Program-made: the position numbers and the translations under genes
Shown: positions 25,635 through 33,378 of the stretch, in pieces
How positions within the stretch are numbered: the first letter of the stretch is position 1
Layout: each line of letters opens with the position of its first letter
The notes under the pieces: model-generated
What the model was told of the DNA's origin: nothing
Database searches by the model: none
The model's input: only the letters and a program-made list of their open reading frames with translations
Assembly (NCBI GenBank): GCA_047630355.1
Contig: JBLHXN010000018.1
Coordinates: forward strand, 1-43,944
Direction of reading: 5' to 3'
DNA length: 43,944 nucleotides
Source of the DNA: JANQUM01 sp047630355
Lineage (GTDB): Bacteria > Bacteroidota > Bacteroidia > Cytophagales > Spirosomataceae

Positions 25635-25991
25635 ATGAAAACAAGGGCTTACGATTTAGAAGAACGGTTAATCAATTTTGCCTTGATGGCTTTAGAGGTT
25701 TGTGAGAGCCTGCCAACAAACTATATAGGCTAACACTTAGGAAAGCAATTGACACGATCAGGTACTTCGCCCGCGTTGAATTACGGCGAAGCCCAAGCTG
25801 CTGAATCGAAAAAGGATTTTATTCACAAAATGGGTATCGTCCTAAAAGAGCTTTGAGAGTCAAAAGTTTGTTTGATTCTTCTATTAAGAAAGGGATACAC
25901 TAATCGGGAAGATGTACTCGTTGAAACGAAGGAGTTGGTGGCGATATTTGGCAAAAGTATTGATACGGCTAAACGTTCATTAAAAGGTTAA
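25635..25991 (+). pseudogene. four-helix-bundle protein (23S rRNA IVP / bAvd-like), two in-frame stops
   Basis: One reading frame from the ATG at 25635 to the TAA at 25989-25991 encodes 118 residues of the four-helix-bundle family once two internal stops are ignored. These are TAA at 25731-25733, after SLPTNYIG, and TGA at 25854-25856, in the motif VLKEL-stop-ES where the family has arginine. Family hallmarks are DLEERLINFALMALEVCESL, RSGTSPALNYGEAQAAES and KDFIHKMGIVLKEL. The total length is normal and there is no frameshift. TGA is one transition away from the expected CGA. Relatives are found as intervening sequences in 23S rRNA genes and as free genes between unrelated genes; their role is poorly known. 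As written, no full protein is made. Confidence 0.87.
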
Positions 25992-26007
25992 TATCAGCGA
26001 AATACCA

Positions 26008-26044
26008 CTTGGTTATTGAATATTTGAAATTGGCCATTGAACAT
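26008..26044. repeat. right flanking inverted repeat of the four-helix-bundle gene
   Basis: This tract begins CTTGGTTATTGAATATTTG and ends GGCCATTGAACAT, and is the imperfect inverse of 25594-25612. Thirteen of the first fourteen bases agree with the reverse complement of the left arm. It lies between the pseudogene and the GTG start of the Kdo transferase gene and so may affect its leader. Confidence 0.5.
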
Positions 26045-26061
26045 TTCTAAACCTTATATCC

Positions 26062-27303
26062 GTGTTCCCAAAAATCGTGTATAGTCTTGTTATTGAACTA
26101 TATAAACTCCTGACGCACATTGCTTCGGCTTTCAATAAAAAAGCAAAGCAGCGAATAGTTGGTTTAAAAAATAATAGGGTAATTGTAGATAAAATTCTTA
26201 AAGAAAAGAGCAATACTAAAAACTGGCAATTGGCTTGGTTTCACGCCGCCTCGCTTGGTGAATTTGAACAAGCCCGTCCGGTTTTAGAGCAATTCAAGCA
26301 GGATTACCCCACGCATAAAATACTCGTGACGTTCTTTTCACCCTCGGGTTTTGAGATCAGAAAGAACTACCCTTTAGCTGATTTTATCCTTTACCTTCCT
26401 TTTGATATTCAATCTGACGTTGAAGAATTTATTAATATTGTTCAACCAACAATTGTATTCTGGGTGAAGTACGAATACTGGCGAAATTTTCTGCGAACGA
26501 TTTCTAATAACAATATTTCCGTGTATCTCTTTTCTGCAATATTTCGGGAGAATCAATCATTTTTTAAATGGTACGGCTCATCTTTTGTGCAACCGTTACG
26601 GTACTTCTCGCAGTTGTTTGTACAAGACAGTAACTCAAAACATTTACTCAATTCTATTGGCATTCAGAACGTTGCCGTAGCTGGAGATACCCGATTTGAC
26701 CGAGTTGCGGATACGCTAAAAAGTGTTCGGGAAATTGAAACCGTAAAGCGTTTTAAGGCGAATAGCAAACTGTTAGTTGTAGGAAGTGCGTGGGAAGAAG
26801 ACTTAGCGTGTATTTCGACCCCAATTTTACGTGATGTCAAGGTAATAATTGCTCCGCACGAATTATACGAAGAGCAGATCGAACGTTGGAAAACGCAGCT
26901 TAAAGGAGTTCGATATTCAGAGGTCAAGGATCATACTGATTTATCAGAATTTGATACGCTGATAATTGACAATATAGGGTTGTTATCTTCTATTTACCAA
27001 TACGCTGATTTTGCATTTATTGGTGGTGGATTTGGAAAAGGATTGCATAATATTTTGGAAGCTGCTACTTTCGGGATGCCGATATTTTTTGGGGATAAAA
27101 ACTACAAAAAGTTCAAAGAAGCGGCTGATTTAATCAACTTGGAAGGAGCATTTGTGGTTAATAATTCAGAAGACTTTCAAGTAAAATTTGCGGCTCAATT
27201 AGTTGATAATAAATTAGCTACGAAAATAACAAGTGATTATGTCCAGAGTAAAACGGGAGCGACCCGAATGATTTTGAAATGGATTCAGAAAAGTGCGAAA
27301 TAG
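26062..27303 (+). CDS. waaA: 3-deoxy-D-manno-octulosonic acid (Kdo) transferase
   Basis: The 413-residue protein transfers Kdo from CMP-Kdo to lipid A precursor at the inner membrane. The N terminus has one hydrophobic anchor helix (KIVYSLVIELYKLLTHIASAF). WFHAASLGEFEQARPVLE carries E67, the likely catalytic base in the HAxSxGE motif of this GT30 family. VKYEYWRNFL, LFSAIFRENQSFFKWYG and DTRFDRV are also typical. In the second half come VVGSAWEED, IIAPHEL, and GGGFGKGLHNILEAATFGMPIFFGDKNYKKFKEA, here described only by position 331-365. The start codon is GTG; the length agrees with the family. It follows the broken four-helix-bundle gene by 70 bases. Confidence 0.94.
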   Translation: MFPKIVYSLVIELYKLLTHIASAFNKKAKQRIVGLKNNRVIVDKILKEKSNTKNWQLAWFHAASLGEFEQARPVLEQFKQDYPTHKILVTFFSPSGFEIRKNYPLADFILYLPFDIQSDVEEFINIVQPTIVFWVKYEYWRNFLRTISNNNISVYLFSAIFRENQSFFKWYGSSFVQPLRYFSQLFVQDSNSKHLLNSIGIQNVAVAGDTRFDRVADTLKSVREIETVKRFKANSKLLVVGSAWEEDLACISTPILRDVKVIIAPHELYEEQIERWKTQLKGVRYSEVKDHTDLSEFDTLIIDNIGLLSSIYQYADFAFIGGGFGKGLHNILEAATFGMPIFFGDKNYKKFKEAADLINLEGAFVVNNSEDFQVKFAAQLVDNKLATKITSDYVQSKTGATRMILKWIQKSAK

Positions 27304-27311
27304 GTAACTAT

Positions 27312-27650
27312 ATGAAATTGATGTTCACCCTTTTATTATTTTTGACTTTTGGTGCTTTGAAGGCACAGAAGGCTAAAATATTAGCGGGAGATAAGGTTGA
27401 GTACGACAAGATGAGTAAGTAAGAACTTGCAAAAACCGACGCAGAGCTTTCACGAAATATGGATTTAGTCCTTGGTTTTGGGCTGAAAATTAAAGTTGTA
27501 AAAGTAGAGCAAAAGGTAAAATCAAAAGACGCAGATAAAGAGAGAAATGCTGTCCGTTTTCAAATTGGTTTAAAACTTCCTCGTTTCATAAATACCGACC
27601 CGCCTGATAAAGTCTTTAAAATTGGCTGGGATTTTGGAGTTGCAAAATGA
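27312..27650 (+). pseudogene. small secreted protein gene interrupted by one in-frame TAA
   Basis: The ATG at 27312 begins a signal peptide (MKLMFTLLLFLTFGALKAQ). The frame continues to KVEYDKMSK, meets TAA at 27420-27422, then goes on in the same frame as ELAKTDAELSRNMDLVLGFG to the TGA at 27648-27650. Without the stop the product would have 112 residues. GAA-to-TAA at a MSKEELAK-like site is the simplest cause. The second half (IKVVKVEQKVKSKDADKERN) is basic and strand-rich; I know no family. It follows the Kdo transferase gene by eight bases, so both were probably one transcription unit. The stop abuts the convergent HhH/barrel gene. Confidence 0.7.
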
Positions 27651-29693
27651 TTAAAACTTGTACCGAATCTGCACCCGAACATCTGTGCGGTGCGGAACTC
27701 CCAACGCATTATTCCCGCTGCCAATTTCTACTCCGTCAAACCTCTGAGTTTGGGAAACTCTTGCCCATAAATCAATTTTACGGGAAATACTTAGCCGACT
27801 CACCAAATAGAACCGCATTCCTTTACCAAAGTAAGCCGGAAACGAAACGGCGTAAAGTACGTCGTTTTCGTAAGCGTAAACCCGTGAGTTGAAATCATCG
27901 GTGTTGAAATAAGCAATTCGGCCTTTCAGTTGAAGTTTACCGATTGTTCCTTCAATATCCTGCATAATTGCAAAACCGTTGGACACAGAATAATTCACGA
28001 AACTGTATCGATTATATTGAATCCTGCTTTGTAGTTTAAATTTACGACTCGGCGTAAAGTCAAAATTGACCAACGTATTTTGCCGCTTTGTAGTTACCAC
28101 AATATCCGCTAAGGTATCGTTATTCGGCAGGTTTCGCCCCTTTTGTTCTTCGTGATATTGCATGTAAAACACGTGCCGACGAGTTGGTTTGTAAGTAAAC
28201 CGGAGTAGATAGTCAAATCCGCCCGACGGAGCATCGACCAGATACCGCAACCACGGGAAAGTGAAATGATCGTAGAATGCACTGAATGTGATGGAGCGTT
28301 TCGGAGAATATTTGAATCCAGTATAAACTCCCCGTTCGTTAATGGTTCGGCTGCCTTCACCAAAAGCATTCGAATAAAAACTGTGAAAATTCGGATCGTA
28401 ACTGCGAAGGTTTAGTGACCATTCTACCTGCGGGCTAAGTGATGCTACCACGCCGCCAACAGCTCCGATTCCGCCACTTGCCGAACGGGCAACTTCTCCG
28501 AAAAAGTTAAAATTCTGCCAACCGTAGTTTCCGTTAATTCCTACGATAGAATTTGTCTTGCCAGTAAACTCAAAACGGTTATAAAGTTGCTCCCGCCGTT
28601 GAAATGATTTATCAAATGAAGTGTTCAGAAATGAAACTCCAACGTGTCCGTTCTTGATTTTGTAAGTGGCGTTAAGACCAATATTTTGCTCATTTAAAGC
28701 TCCTTTCTTTTCGATTTCATTTTCTGTTCGGTGGAAACCGTTGGTTAATAGTGAACTGAAGATTTCTTCTCTTTCAAGCAGTTCGTCAGATTCGTTAAAC
28801 GCTACGCTACCGTCTCGCTTATTTCGGGCAATCATTGCGGTCAGCTCAATTTTTCCTAAATCAAAAGTAGCTGCTCCACCTCTAAAAAATCCGCCTTCTA
28901 CCACAGAGTTATAGGTTCGTAAACCCACGTTGCTTCTTCTTGTGGTGTAAATCGGTTCGCCACCTTTTCCGATAAAATAACCCGCTGCAAGTACTAACCC
29001 TTGTCCGAAACTTGCTTGATAATCGCCCAAAATGAGATTTTTGATTCGTCCTTTGTTTTGAAGTTGGGCGTGAAAAATGGCGTAATCGAAGAAATTAGTC
29101 TCTCCCGCATCTTTTTCGGCAATAAACCCAAAACTGAAATCTTTCGGATGCTGCATTCGGTAGCGAGTGTAAAACCTTTGCGGACTTCCCAAGTACTTTT
29201 CTTCGGTAAAACCACGGGAAGGTTCCAAGGTTTGATCCGCCCGGAATGTTAGCGAATGATCCGTGGTTCTTTTGAAAATAGTCGCTAAATCGTTGGTCGA
29301 AATTTGACTGGAAATGGTGAGGAACGGTGCAATTGTTCGGATAAAATTTATGTCGAAGTCGGGGACGGCTTGCAGCTCGTAAAGGGTCAGCAAACTGCCG
29401 TTTTCTCTACGGTAATCTATGAGGTTATTCACTTGTAATTCTGAAAATAGGAAAAGGCTTCGTAGGTCTTCGGCGTCCGCTTTATTTAAATCAAGCGGCG
29501 ATTGGTACAGCTGGTAGAGGTTCTCGTACAAATCTTCGTAATTAATGTCACTTTGTTGCGTAGAGACAATCTTTTGAATAAACTCATCCAGGTTTATATT
29601 TTGCTCGGGATACGCCTGTCCGAAAGCTTTTGATAAGCTGAACGTAAAAATAGCGAAAAGGAGAATTTTGCGGAAGTTTCCTTTCTTACCCAC
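27651..29693 (-). CDS. helix-hairpin-helix / outer-membrane beta-barrel protein
   Basis: The 680-residue protein has a signal peptide (KILLFAIFTFSLSKAFGQ). Residues about 60-130 contain two helix-hairpin-helix units of the ComEA type: LDLNKADAEDLRSLFLFSEL and LTLYELQAVPDFDINFIRTI. From about residue 150 the sequence is strand-rich with many aromatic belts and ends DVRVQIRYKF, the usual last strand of an outer-membrane barrel. HhH motifs normally bind DNA or act as protein contacts; why one sits before a barrel is not known. The start is a GTG inside the end of the PorV/PorQ-like gene (eight-base overlap), so the two are coupled. The pair is probably a two-part envelope complex; no function is established. 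Confidence 0.8.
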   Translation of the reverse strand: MGKKGNFRKILLFAIFTFSLSKAFGQAYPEQNINLDEFIQKIVSTQQSDINYEDLYENLYQLYQSPLDLNKADAEDLRSLFLFSELQVNNLIDYRRENGSLLTLYELQAVPDFDINFIRTIAPFLTISSQISTNDLATIFKRTTDHSLTFRADQTLEPSRGFTEEKYLGSPQRFYTRYRMQHPKDFSFGFIAEKDAGETNFFDYAIFHAQLQNKGRIKNLILGDYQASFGQGLVLAAGYFIGKGGEPIYTTRRSNVGLRTYNSVVEGGFFRGGAATFDLGKIELTAMIARNKRDGSVAFNESDELLEREEIFSSLLTNGFHRTENEIEKKGALNEQNIGLNATYKIKNGHVGVSFLNTSFDKSFQRREQLYNRFEFTGKTNSIVGINGNYGWQNFNFFGEVARSASGGIGAVGGVVASLSPQVEWSLNLRSYDPNFHSFYSNAFGEGSRTINERGVYTGFKYSPKRSITFSAFYDHFTFPWLRYLVDAPSGGFDYLLRFTYKPTRRHVFYMQYHEEQKGRNLPNNDTLADIVVTTKRQNTLVNFDFTPSRKFKLQSRIQYNRYSFVNYSVSNGFAIMQDIEGTIGKLQLKGRIAYFNTDDFNSRVYAYENDVLYAVSFPAYFGKGMRFYLVSRLSISRKIDLWARVSQTQRFDGVEIGSGNNALGVPHRTDVRVQIRYKF

Positions 29694-30528
29694 GTTTTCC
29701 TCCTTTTCTTTTTAGAGCCGTACCTACGGTAAGGTGATGCGAAAGCCCAAGAATGTTAGACGTATTCACAGCATAGTCAAATTGCAGATTCCTCAACCGC
29801 ATTCCAGTTCCGAAATGAAAAGTATTTGTCAACGAATTTATTCCGCTTCGGACAAAAAACGATTTGCGGATTTCGTATTCAATTCCTGCTTTGATATTTA
29901 GTTTGTAAAACGTACTTTTTTCGGCTTCGGCGTTTAACGAAATTTGCTCGGATGGTTGGTACGAAAAGCCGAGCCGCAGCACCGTTGGGATGTTTTGCGA
30001 AGCGAATAACTTTGCTCCCGTGAGATTATACGCATGAAAACCAATGCGGAAATTATCCCGAATATCTGCCATTACACCAAATTCACTGAGTATCGTACTC
30101 TTTGCCGTCAAATCTTGCACGGCGGCTTGTAAATAACTGATTTTTAGCCCTAAAGAAACTCTTCCTTGCTGTCTCGAAAAGGCGATTCCGCCTTTTACTT
30201 CGTTGTATAATTCATCGCCAAATTGCTCAAAACCTACGCCAAAATTTACGGCTTTTGTTTTTATTACCGCCCCAACTCCGGCGTTTCCCAATCCGGGAAT
30301 ATCAAATCTGCTGTGGTAAGAAGCAAAGGCGTGCGTACTTTCGGTGTAGGCTAATCCCGCTGGATTATAGAAAAAGCTCTGCTCGTGCGGCATTGCCACC
30401 ACAGCATTTCCCATTCCCCAGCTTCGGGCACCAATCGGAAATGGATCGTTGCTGAAAGCCTTGAAAATGAATAATTGTAAAATAAGAAGGGGTAATAGTT
30501 TCTGCAAACGGCACGAATTAAGTACCAA
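29686..30528 (-). CDS. PorV/PorQ-like outer-membrane protein
   Basis: The protein has up to 280 residues. The widest start is TTG at 30528; the TTG at 30507 gives a better signal peptide (LQKLLPLLILQLFIFKAFSN), and no ATG is available. The mature part opens PFPIGARSWGMGNAVVAMPHE followed by SFFYNPAGLAY, the glycine-rich N-terminal motif of PorV/PorQ and FadL-like barrels. About fourteen strands follow. PorV and PorQ belong to the type IX secretion apparatus, but many relatives have other roles, so the assignment is to the family only. It overlaps the downstream HhH/barrel gene by eight bases. No terminator was seen between it and the upstream 30567 gene. Confidence 0.8.
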   Translation of the reverse strand: MVLNSCRLQKLLPLLILQLFIFKAFSNDPFPIGARSWGMGNAVVAMPHEQSFFYNPAGLAYTESTHAFASYHSRFDIPGLGNAGVGAVIKTKAVNFGVGFEQFGDELYNEVKGGIAFSRQQGRVSLGLKISYLQAAVQDLTAKSTILSEFGVMADIRDNFRIGFHAYNLTGAKLFASQNIPTVLRLGFSYQPSEQISLNAEAEKSTFYKLNIKAGIEYEIRKSFFVRSGINSLTNTFHFGTGMRLRNLQFDYAVNTSNILGLSHHLTVGTALKRKGGKRG

Positions 30529-30566
30529 ATATTCTTATTCTATCGTAAAGATGCAATCAATCGGAG

Positions 30567-31613
30567 TTATTCTTTGAGCATACTTACAATCTTATTTCGC
30601 CAAGATGCTTGTGCCATCTGATTAATTCCGTGTCCCGTTTCGTCGTCGTACATCTTTTGAAGGCGGTTCATCTCACGGTACGCTTCAAGGTATTCGTACT
30701 GAACTCTGCTTTGCAAATCTTCGGGCGTTAGTTCGTTGATTTGTTCCACGCTTTTCACGTAGCGGTTCATCGCAATTTTGGCAATATCGAAGTGCAAACG
30801 CTCGTGTTCGAGCGAATAATTGCTCAGGTTGGAATTGCGTACCCAAGACATTCCCTGCACCATATAAACTTTGGGCGTGAAATATGCTTTCAAAATCTGA
30901 TTCTCGATGCTCATTTCAAGATCGAAAGCAATATTCGCAAAAATCGCGGCGTCGTAACGGTTACTGCCAACTGGTTTTCCACTGAAGTCTTTCCAATTTA
31001 TCGGGCGGCTACCGTAGTAAATAGTATCGTTTACGTTCAGATTATACGGCGGTTTAATCATCACTTCCGAGCTTTTTACGAAAGCTTCGTGATAGGAGAG
31101 GTTCAGGTTCTTCCAATCCGAAAAGTATTTTAGATTGTCCCCAAAAGCTTTGGCGATAAGATTTTCAAAATTACTTGGAGTAGCCGAACCGAACGTCCGT
31201 TGATACAATGCTTTAGACGTTTTACTTATCAGAAATACATCGCCGTAATTCTCTTTGCTGAGGTAAGAAATAGTGAGAGATATTTCGCCTTTTACGCTTC
31301 CGTTCGACTTACGCTCTATCAGTTGGAGATTTTTTATTACGAGTAAAACAGTGTCCGTACTTGTATTTTGTGGTGTATTCTTCTTTAACAAATCTGTAAA
31401 GTACCTATCCGCGGAGTTGTTTATTTTTATAAACTTAGTGTTTTGTTGATCTGCCAAGAAAACGCTACCAATATTCTTGGTTTGAAAGCTATCAATAATT
31501 GAAGCTATCTGGAAGTTGCTCGTTTCGTATTGCATAATCTTTTTTGTCGCCTCAAGCACTAACTGTGACTTTGCCGCAAGCGGAATTAGGAGTACAAACA
31601 ATAAGTATTTCAT
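30567..31613 (-). CDS. secreted DUF922-like predicted zinc protease
   Basis: The ATG at 31613 gives a good signal peptide (MKYLLFVLLIPLAAKSQ); a TTG six codons earlier (31631) is less likely. The protein then has 348 residues. The first 190 are of unknown type. The second part opens RPINWKDFSGKPVGSNRYDA and contains LEHERLHFDIAKIAMNRYVK, where HERLH near residue 270 matches HExxH and the following FDIA fits the DUF922 group of predicted secreted zinc proteases. A third ligand cannot be assigned. Proteolysis is thus a prediction. It lies 39 bases upstream of the PorV/PorQ-like gene on the same strand and may share its message. Confidence 0.7.
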   Translation of the reverse strand: MKYLLFVLLIPLAAKSQLVLEATKKIMQYETSNFQIASIIDSFQTKNIGSVFLADQQNTKFIKINNSADRYFTDLLKKNTPQNTSTDTVLLVIKNLQLIERKSNGSVKGEISLTISYLSKENYGDVFLISKTSKALYQRTFGSATPSNFENLIAKAFGDNLKYFSDWKNLNLSYHEAFVKSSEVMIKPPYNLNVNDTIYYGSRPINWKDFSGKPVGSNRYDAAIFANIAFDLEMSIENQILKAYFTPKVYMVQGMSWVRNSNLSNYSLEHERLHFDIAKIAMNRYVKSVEQINELTPEDLQSRVQYEYLEAYREMNRLQKMYDDETGHGINQMAQASWRNKIVSMLKE

Positions 31614-31665
31614 CAAAGAATATTTTCTCAAGCTTTATTTACGAATTTAGAACAAATAAATTCGC

Positions 31666-31706
31666 TAAAAAAAGAAAGCCGTCGAACTATATGTCCTGCG
31701 GCTTTC
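31666..31706 (-). terminator. intrinsic terminator of the T9SS type-B cargo gene
   Basis: On the minus strand GAAAGCCG (31706-31699) pairs perfectly with CGGCTTTC (31681-31674) and is followed by a run of seven T residues. It begins 20 bases after the stop at 31727, so it ends the message of that gene before the 30567 gene. Confidence 0.85.
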
Positions 31707-31726
31707 CTCAAATGAATATGTTTTAA

Positions 31727-33199
31727 TTAACGGGCAATTGTCAGAAAACTAATTTTCTGACGTCCGTCTTTAAGTCTGAGCGAGTAATAGTAAGTTCCGT
31801 CTGGTAAACCCATATTTGAATTTGTTAGTAGACCATTATTGGGTTTTCCATCCCAATTATTCAGGTACTTTTCGGCATCATAAACCACGTGCCCGTAACG
31901 GTTATAAACCCTTAATGAAGCCTCGGTTTCGCCCAGGTTTTTGATTTGGAAAACATCATTTACTTTGTCTCCGTTTGGTGAAAACCCACCCGGAATTCCT
32001 AACTCGTCTAAGCTATCGTTTGGCTCCGCTGAAACTATTGCGGCTCCGGTATCCGTACTTTGCACGGTTTGGTTTGAAGTTACTTCAGGTTGTGCAGCGT
32101 TCGGATCACTTGCCGGAACTGCCGTTTCTACAACTTCAGGGGTAGTTCCCTGATTATTGCTTTCAATTTTATTCACTGTTATTTCTACTGCATTACTTAC
32201 ACAAGTGCCGCCTTTACTTCGCTCAACCACGTAATACGTTCCGACCTCTGAGATTTTAGTCGGGTCAGAAATCTTTGCGGTGGTTAAATCGTCTGTCAGA
32301 CGAAATTCATACACACCATCAGAAGTCATCGTTTTCCCAAGGGCGGTGGTTAAATCCACGTTTTGCGGATTGTCTGTATTTATCGTAAATGTTTTCGAAA
32401 CCGTCGGTTCGTCAATTTTCGTGATAAATGCCAACTGCAAACGATTGGACTCATTGCCGAGGCATTCTAAAAACTGACATCTTGCTGTGTAAAAAACATT
32501 ATTTCCGCCTTCGGTGACTTCAACGGATGTACCGCGTTTGATTTCTTCGGTTGTGGAAACTTCGCCTAAAAGTAGCTTGTGTTTGTACCAAACGTAGGTT
32601 CCGGCGGTACAACCATCCGCTTTCATAATTACCGATTCGCCGTTGCAACTGTATTTCCACGTAATGCTTGGGTTCAATTCACTTTTATCTTCATACACAA
32701 TGATTGCTCTCGAAATCGGTTCTGCGGAGCAGTTATTAGAGTTGGTACAAATTGCGGTGTAAGTAGTCGTTTTATCCGGTGATACTTTAATATCTCGTCC
32801 CGTTTCTCCGTTTGACCAATTTACCGTACCCACACATCCGAATGTCTTGATGCGAGTTGAACGTCCTTTCTTTATTTCGTCATCGTTACACATTAAGTAA
32901 GGCGTCTGTGGTTTAGGCATTGCTTCTACATTCAGCGTAATTTCGTAACTAAAAAGTAAATTTTCACCTTCCATACAAACTGCCGTGAATGAAGTGTTTG
33001 CACTCACCGAATCAACGATGCTCAAGCCTTGCATTCCGTTTGACCAAACCACGGCTTTATCGCATCCGGTTGCGGTCAATCTGACCGGTTCACCCGCACA
33101 AACTTTGGCATCGCTCTGTGTTAAAGAACGGATTTGTGCTGTTAGGCTAAATGAAGAAGTAAGAAATAATAATAGAAAGTAGAGATTTTTAACGGGCAT
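31727..33199 (-). CDS. secreted repeat protein with type IX (type-B) C-terminal sorting domain
   Basis: The 490-residue protein starts with a signal peptide (MPVKNLYFLLLFLTSSFSLTAQ). Residues 25-340 carry several Ig/PKD-like repeats of about 85-95 residues with a cysteine pair each (for example GCDKAVVWSNGMQG and GCVGTVNWSNGETGRD). A low-complexity linker of threonine, valine and proline follows (about 350-395). The C-terminal 85 residues are the gliding-motility-associated/type-B sorting domain: GFSPNGDKVNDVFQIKN, VYNRYGHVVYDAEKYLNNWD and LPDGTYYYSLRLKDG. Such proteins cross the outer membrane by the type IX system and are held at the surface, often with SprF-like partners; none was seen here. 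Surface adhesion is the usual suggestion for the family. Confidence 0.9.
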   Translation of the reverse strand: MPVKNLYFLLLFLTSSFSLTAQIRSLTQSDAKVCAGEPVRLTATGCDKAVVWSNGMQGLSIVDSVSANTSFTAVCMEGENLLFSYEITLNVEAMPKPQTPYLMCNDDEIKKGRSTRIKTFGCVGTVNWSNGETGRDIKVSPDKTTTYTAICTNSNNCSAEPISRAIIVYEDKSELNPSITWKYSCNGESVIMKADGCTAGTYVWYKHKLLLGEVSTTEEIKRGTSVEVTEGGNNVFYTARCQFLECLGNESNRLQLAFITKIDEPTVSKTFTINTDNPQNVDLTTALGKTMTSDGVYEFRLTDDLTTAKISDPTKISEVGTYYVVERSKGGTCVSNAVEITVNKIESNNQGTTPEVVETAVPASDPNAAQPEVTSNQTVQSTDTGAAIVSAEPNDSLDELGIPGGFSPNGDKVNDVFQIKNLGETEASLRVYNRYGHVVYDAEKYLNNWDGKPNNGLLTNSNMGLPDGTYYYSLRLKDGRQKISFLTIAR

Positions 33200-33231
33200 A
33201 TGTGATACTTTATTGATTCTTTACCGTCCAA

Positions 33232-33254
33232 AATCATGCCATGCGTACATGATT
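33232..33254. promoter_or_regulatory. short palindrome in divergent promoter region
   Basis: AATCATG (33232-33238) and CATGATT (33248-33254) are perfect reverse complements around nine bases. The site lies 33 bases upstream of the minus-strand cargo gene and 125 upstream of the plus-strand OmpA gene. A regulator binding site is possible; arms of seven bases in AT-rich DNA can also arise by chance. Confidence 0.3.
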
Positions 33255-33378
33255 AGTACCATTAATTTTTGTTGAATTTTGAGCATTACGAATGGTCATA
33301 ACTTCATTAATTGGTTATCAATATTTAATCAGCTAATTTCGTTATCCGGTAAATTTCTATACACTGTAAAGTTACTAA

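Noticed and set aside
25731..27422. Reassigned or read-through stop codons
   Set aside because: All surrounding genes use TAA, TGA and TAG as normal terminators, and the interrupted codons differ (expected Lys-, Arg- and Glu-like). Pseudogenes or sequence errors explain this better.
30741..31133. A 130-residue plus-strand frame opposite the DUF922-like gene
   Set aside because: Antisense to a gene with signal peptide and HExxH motif; composition is that of a shadow frame.
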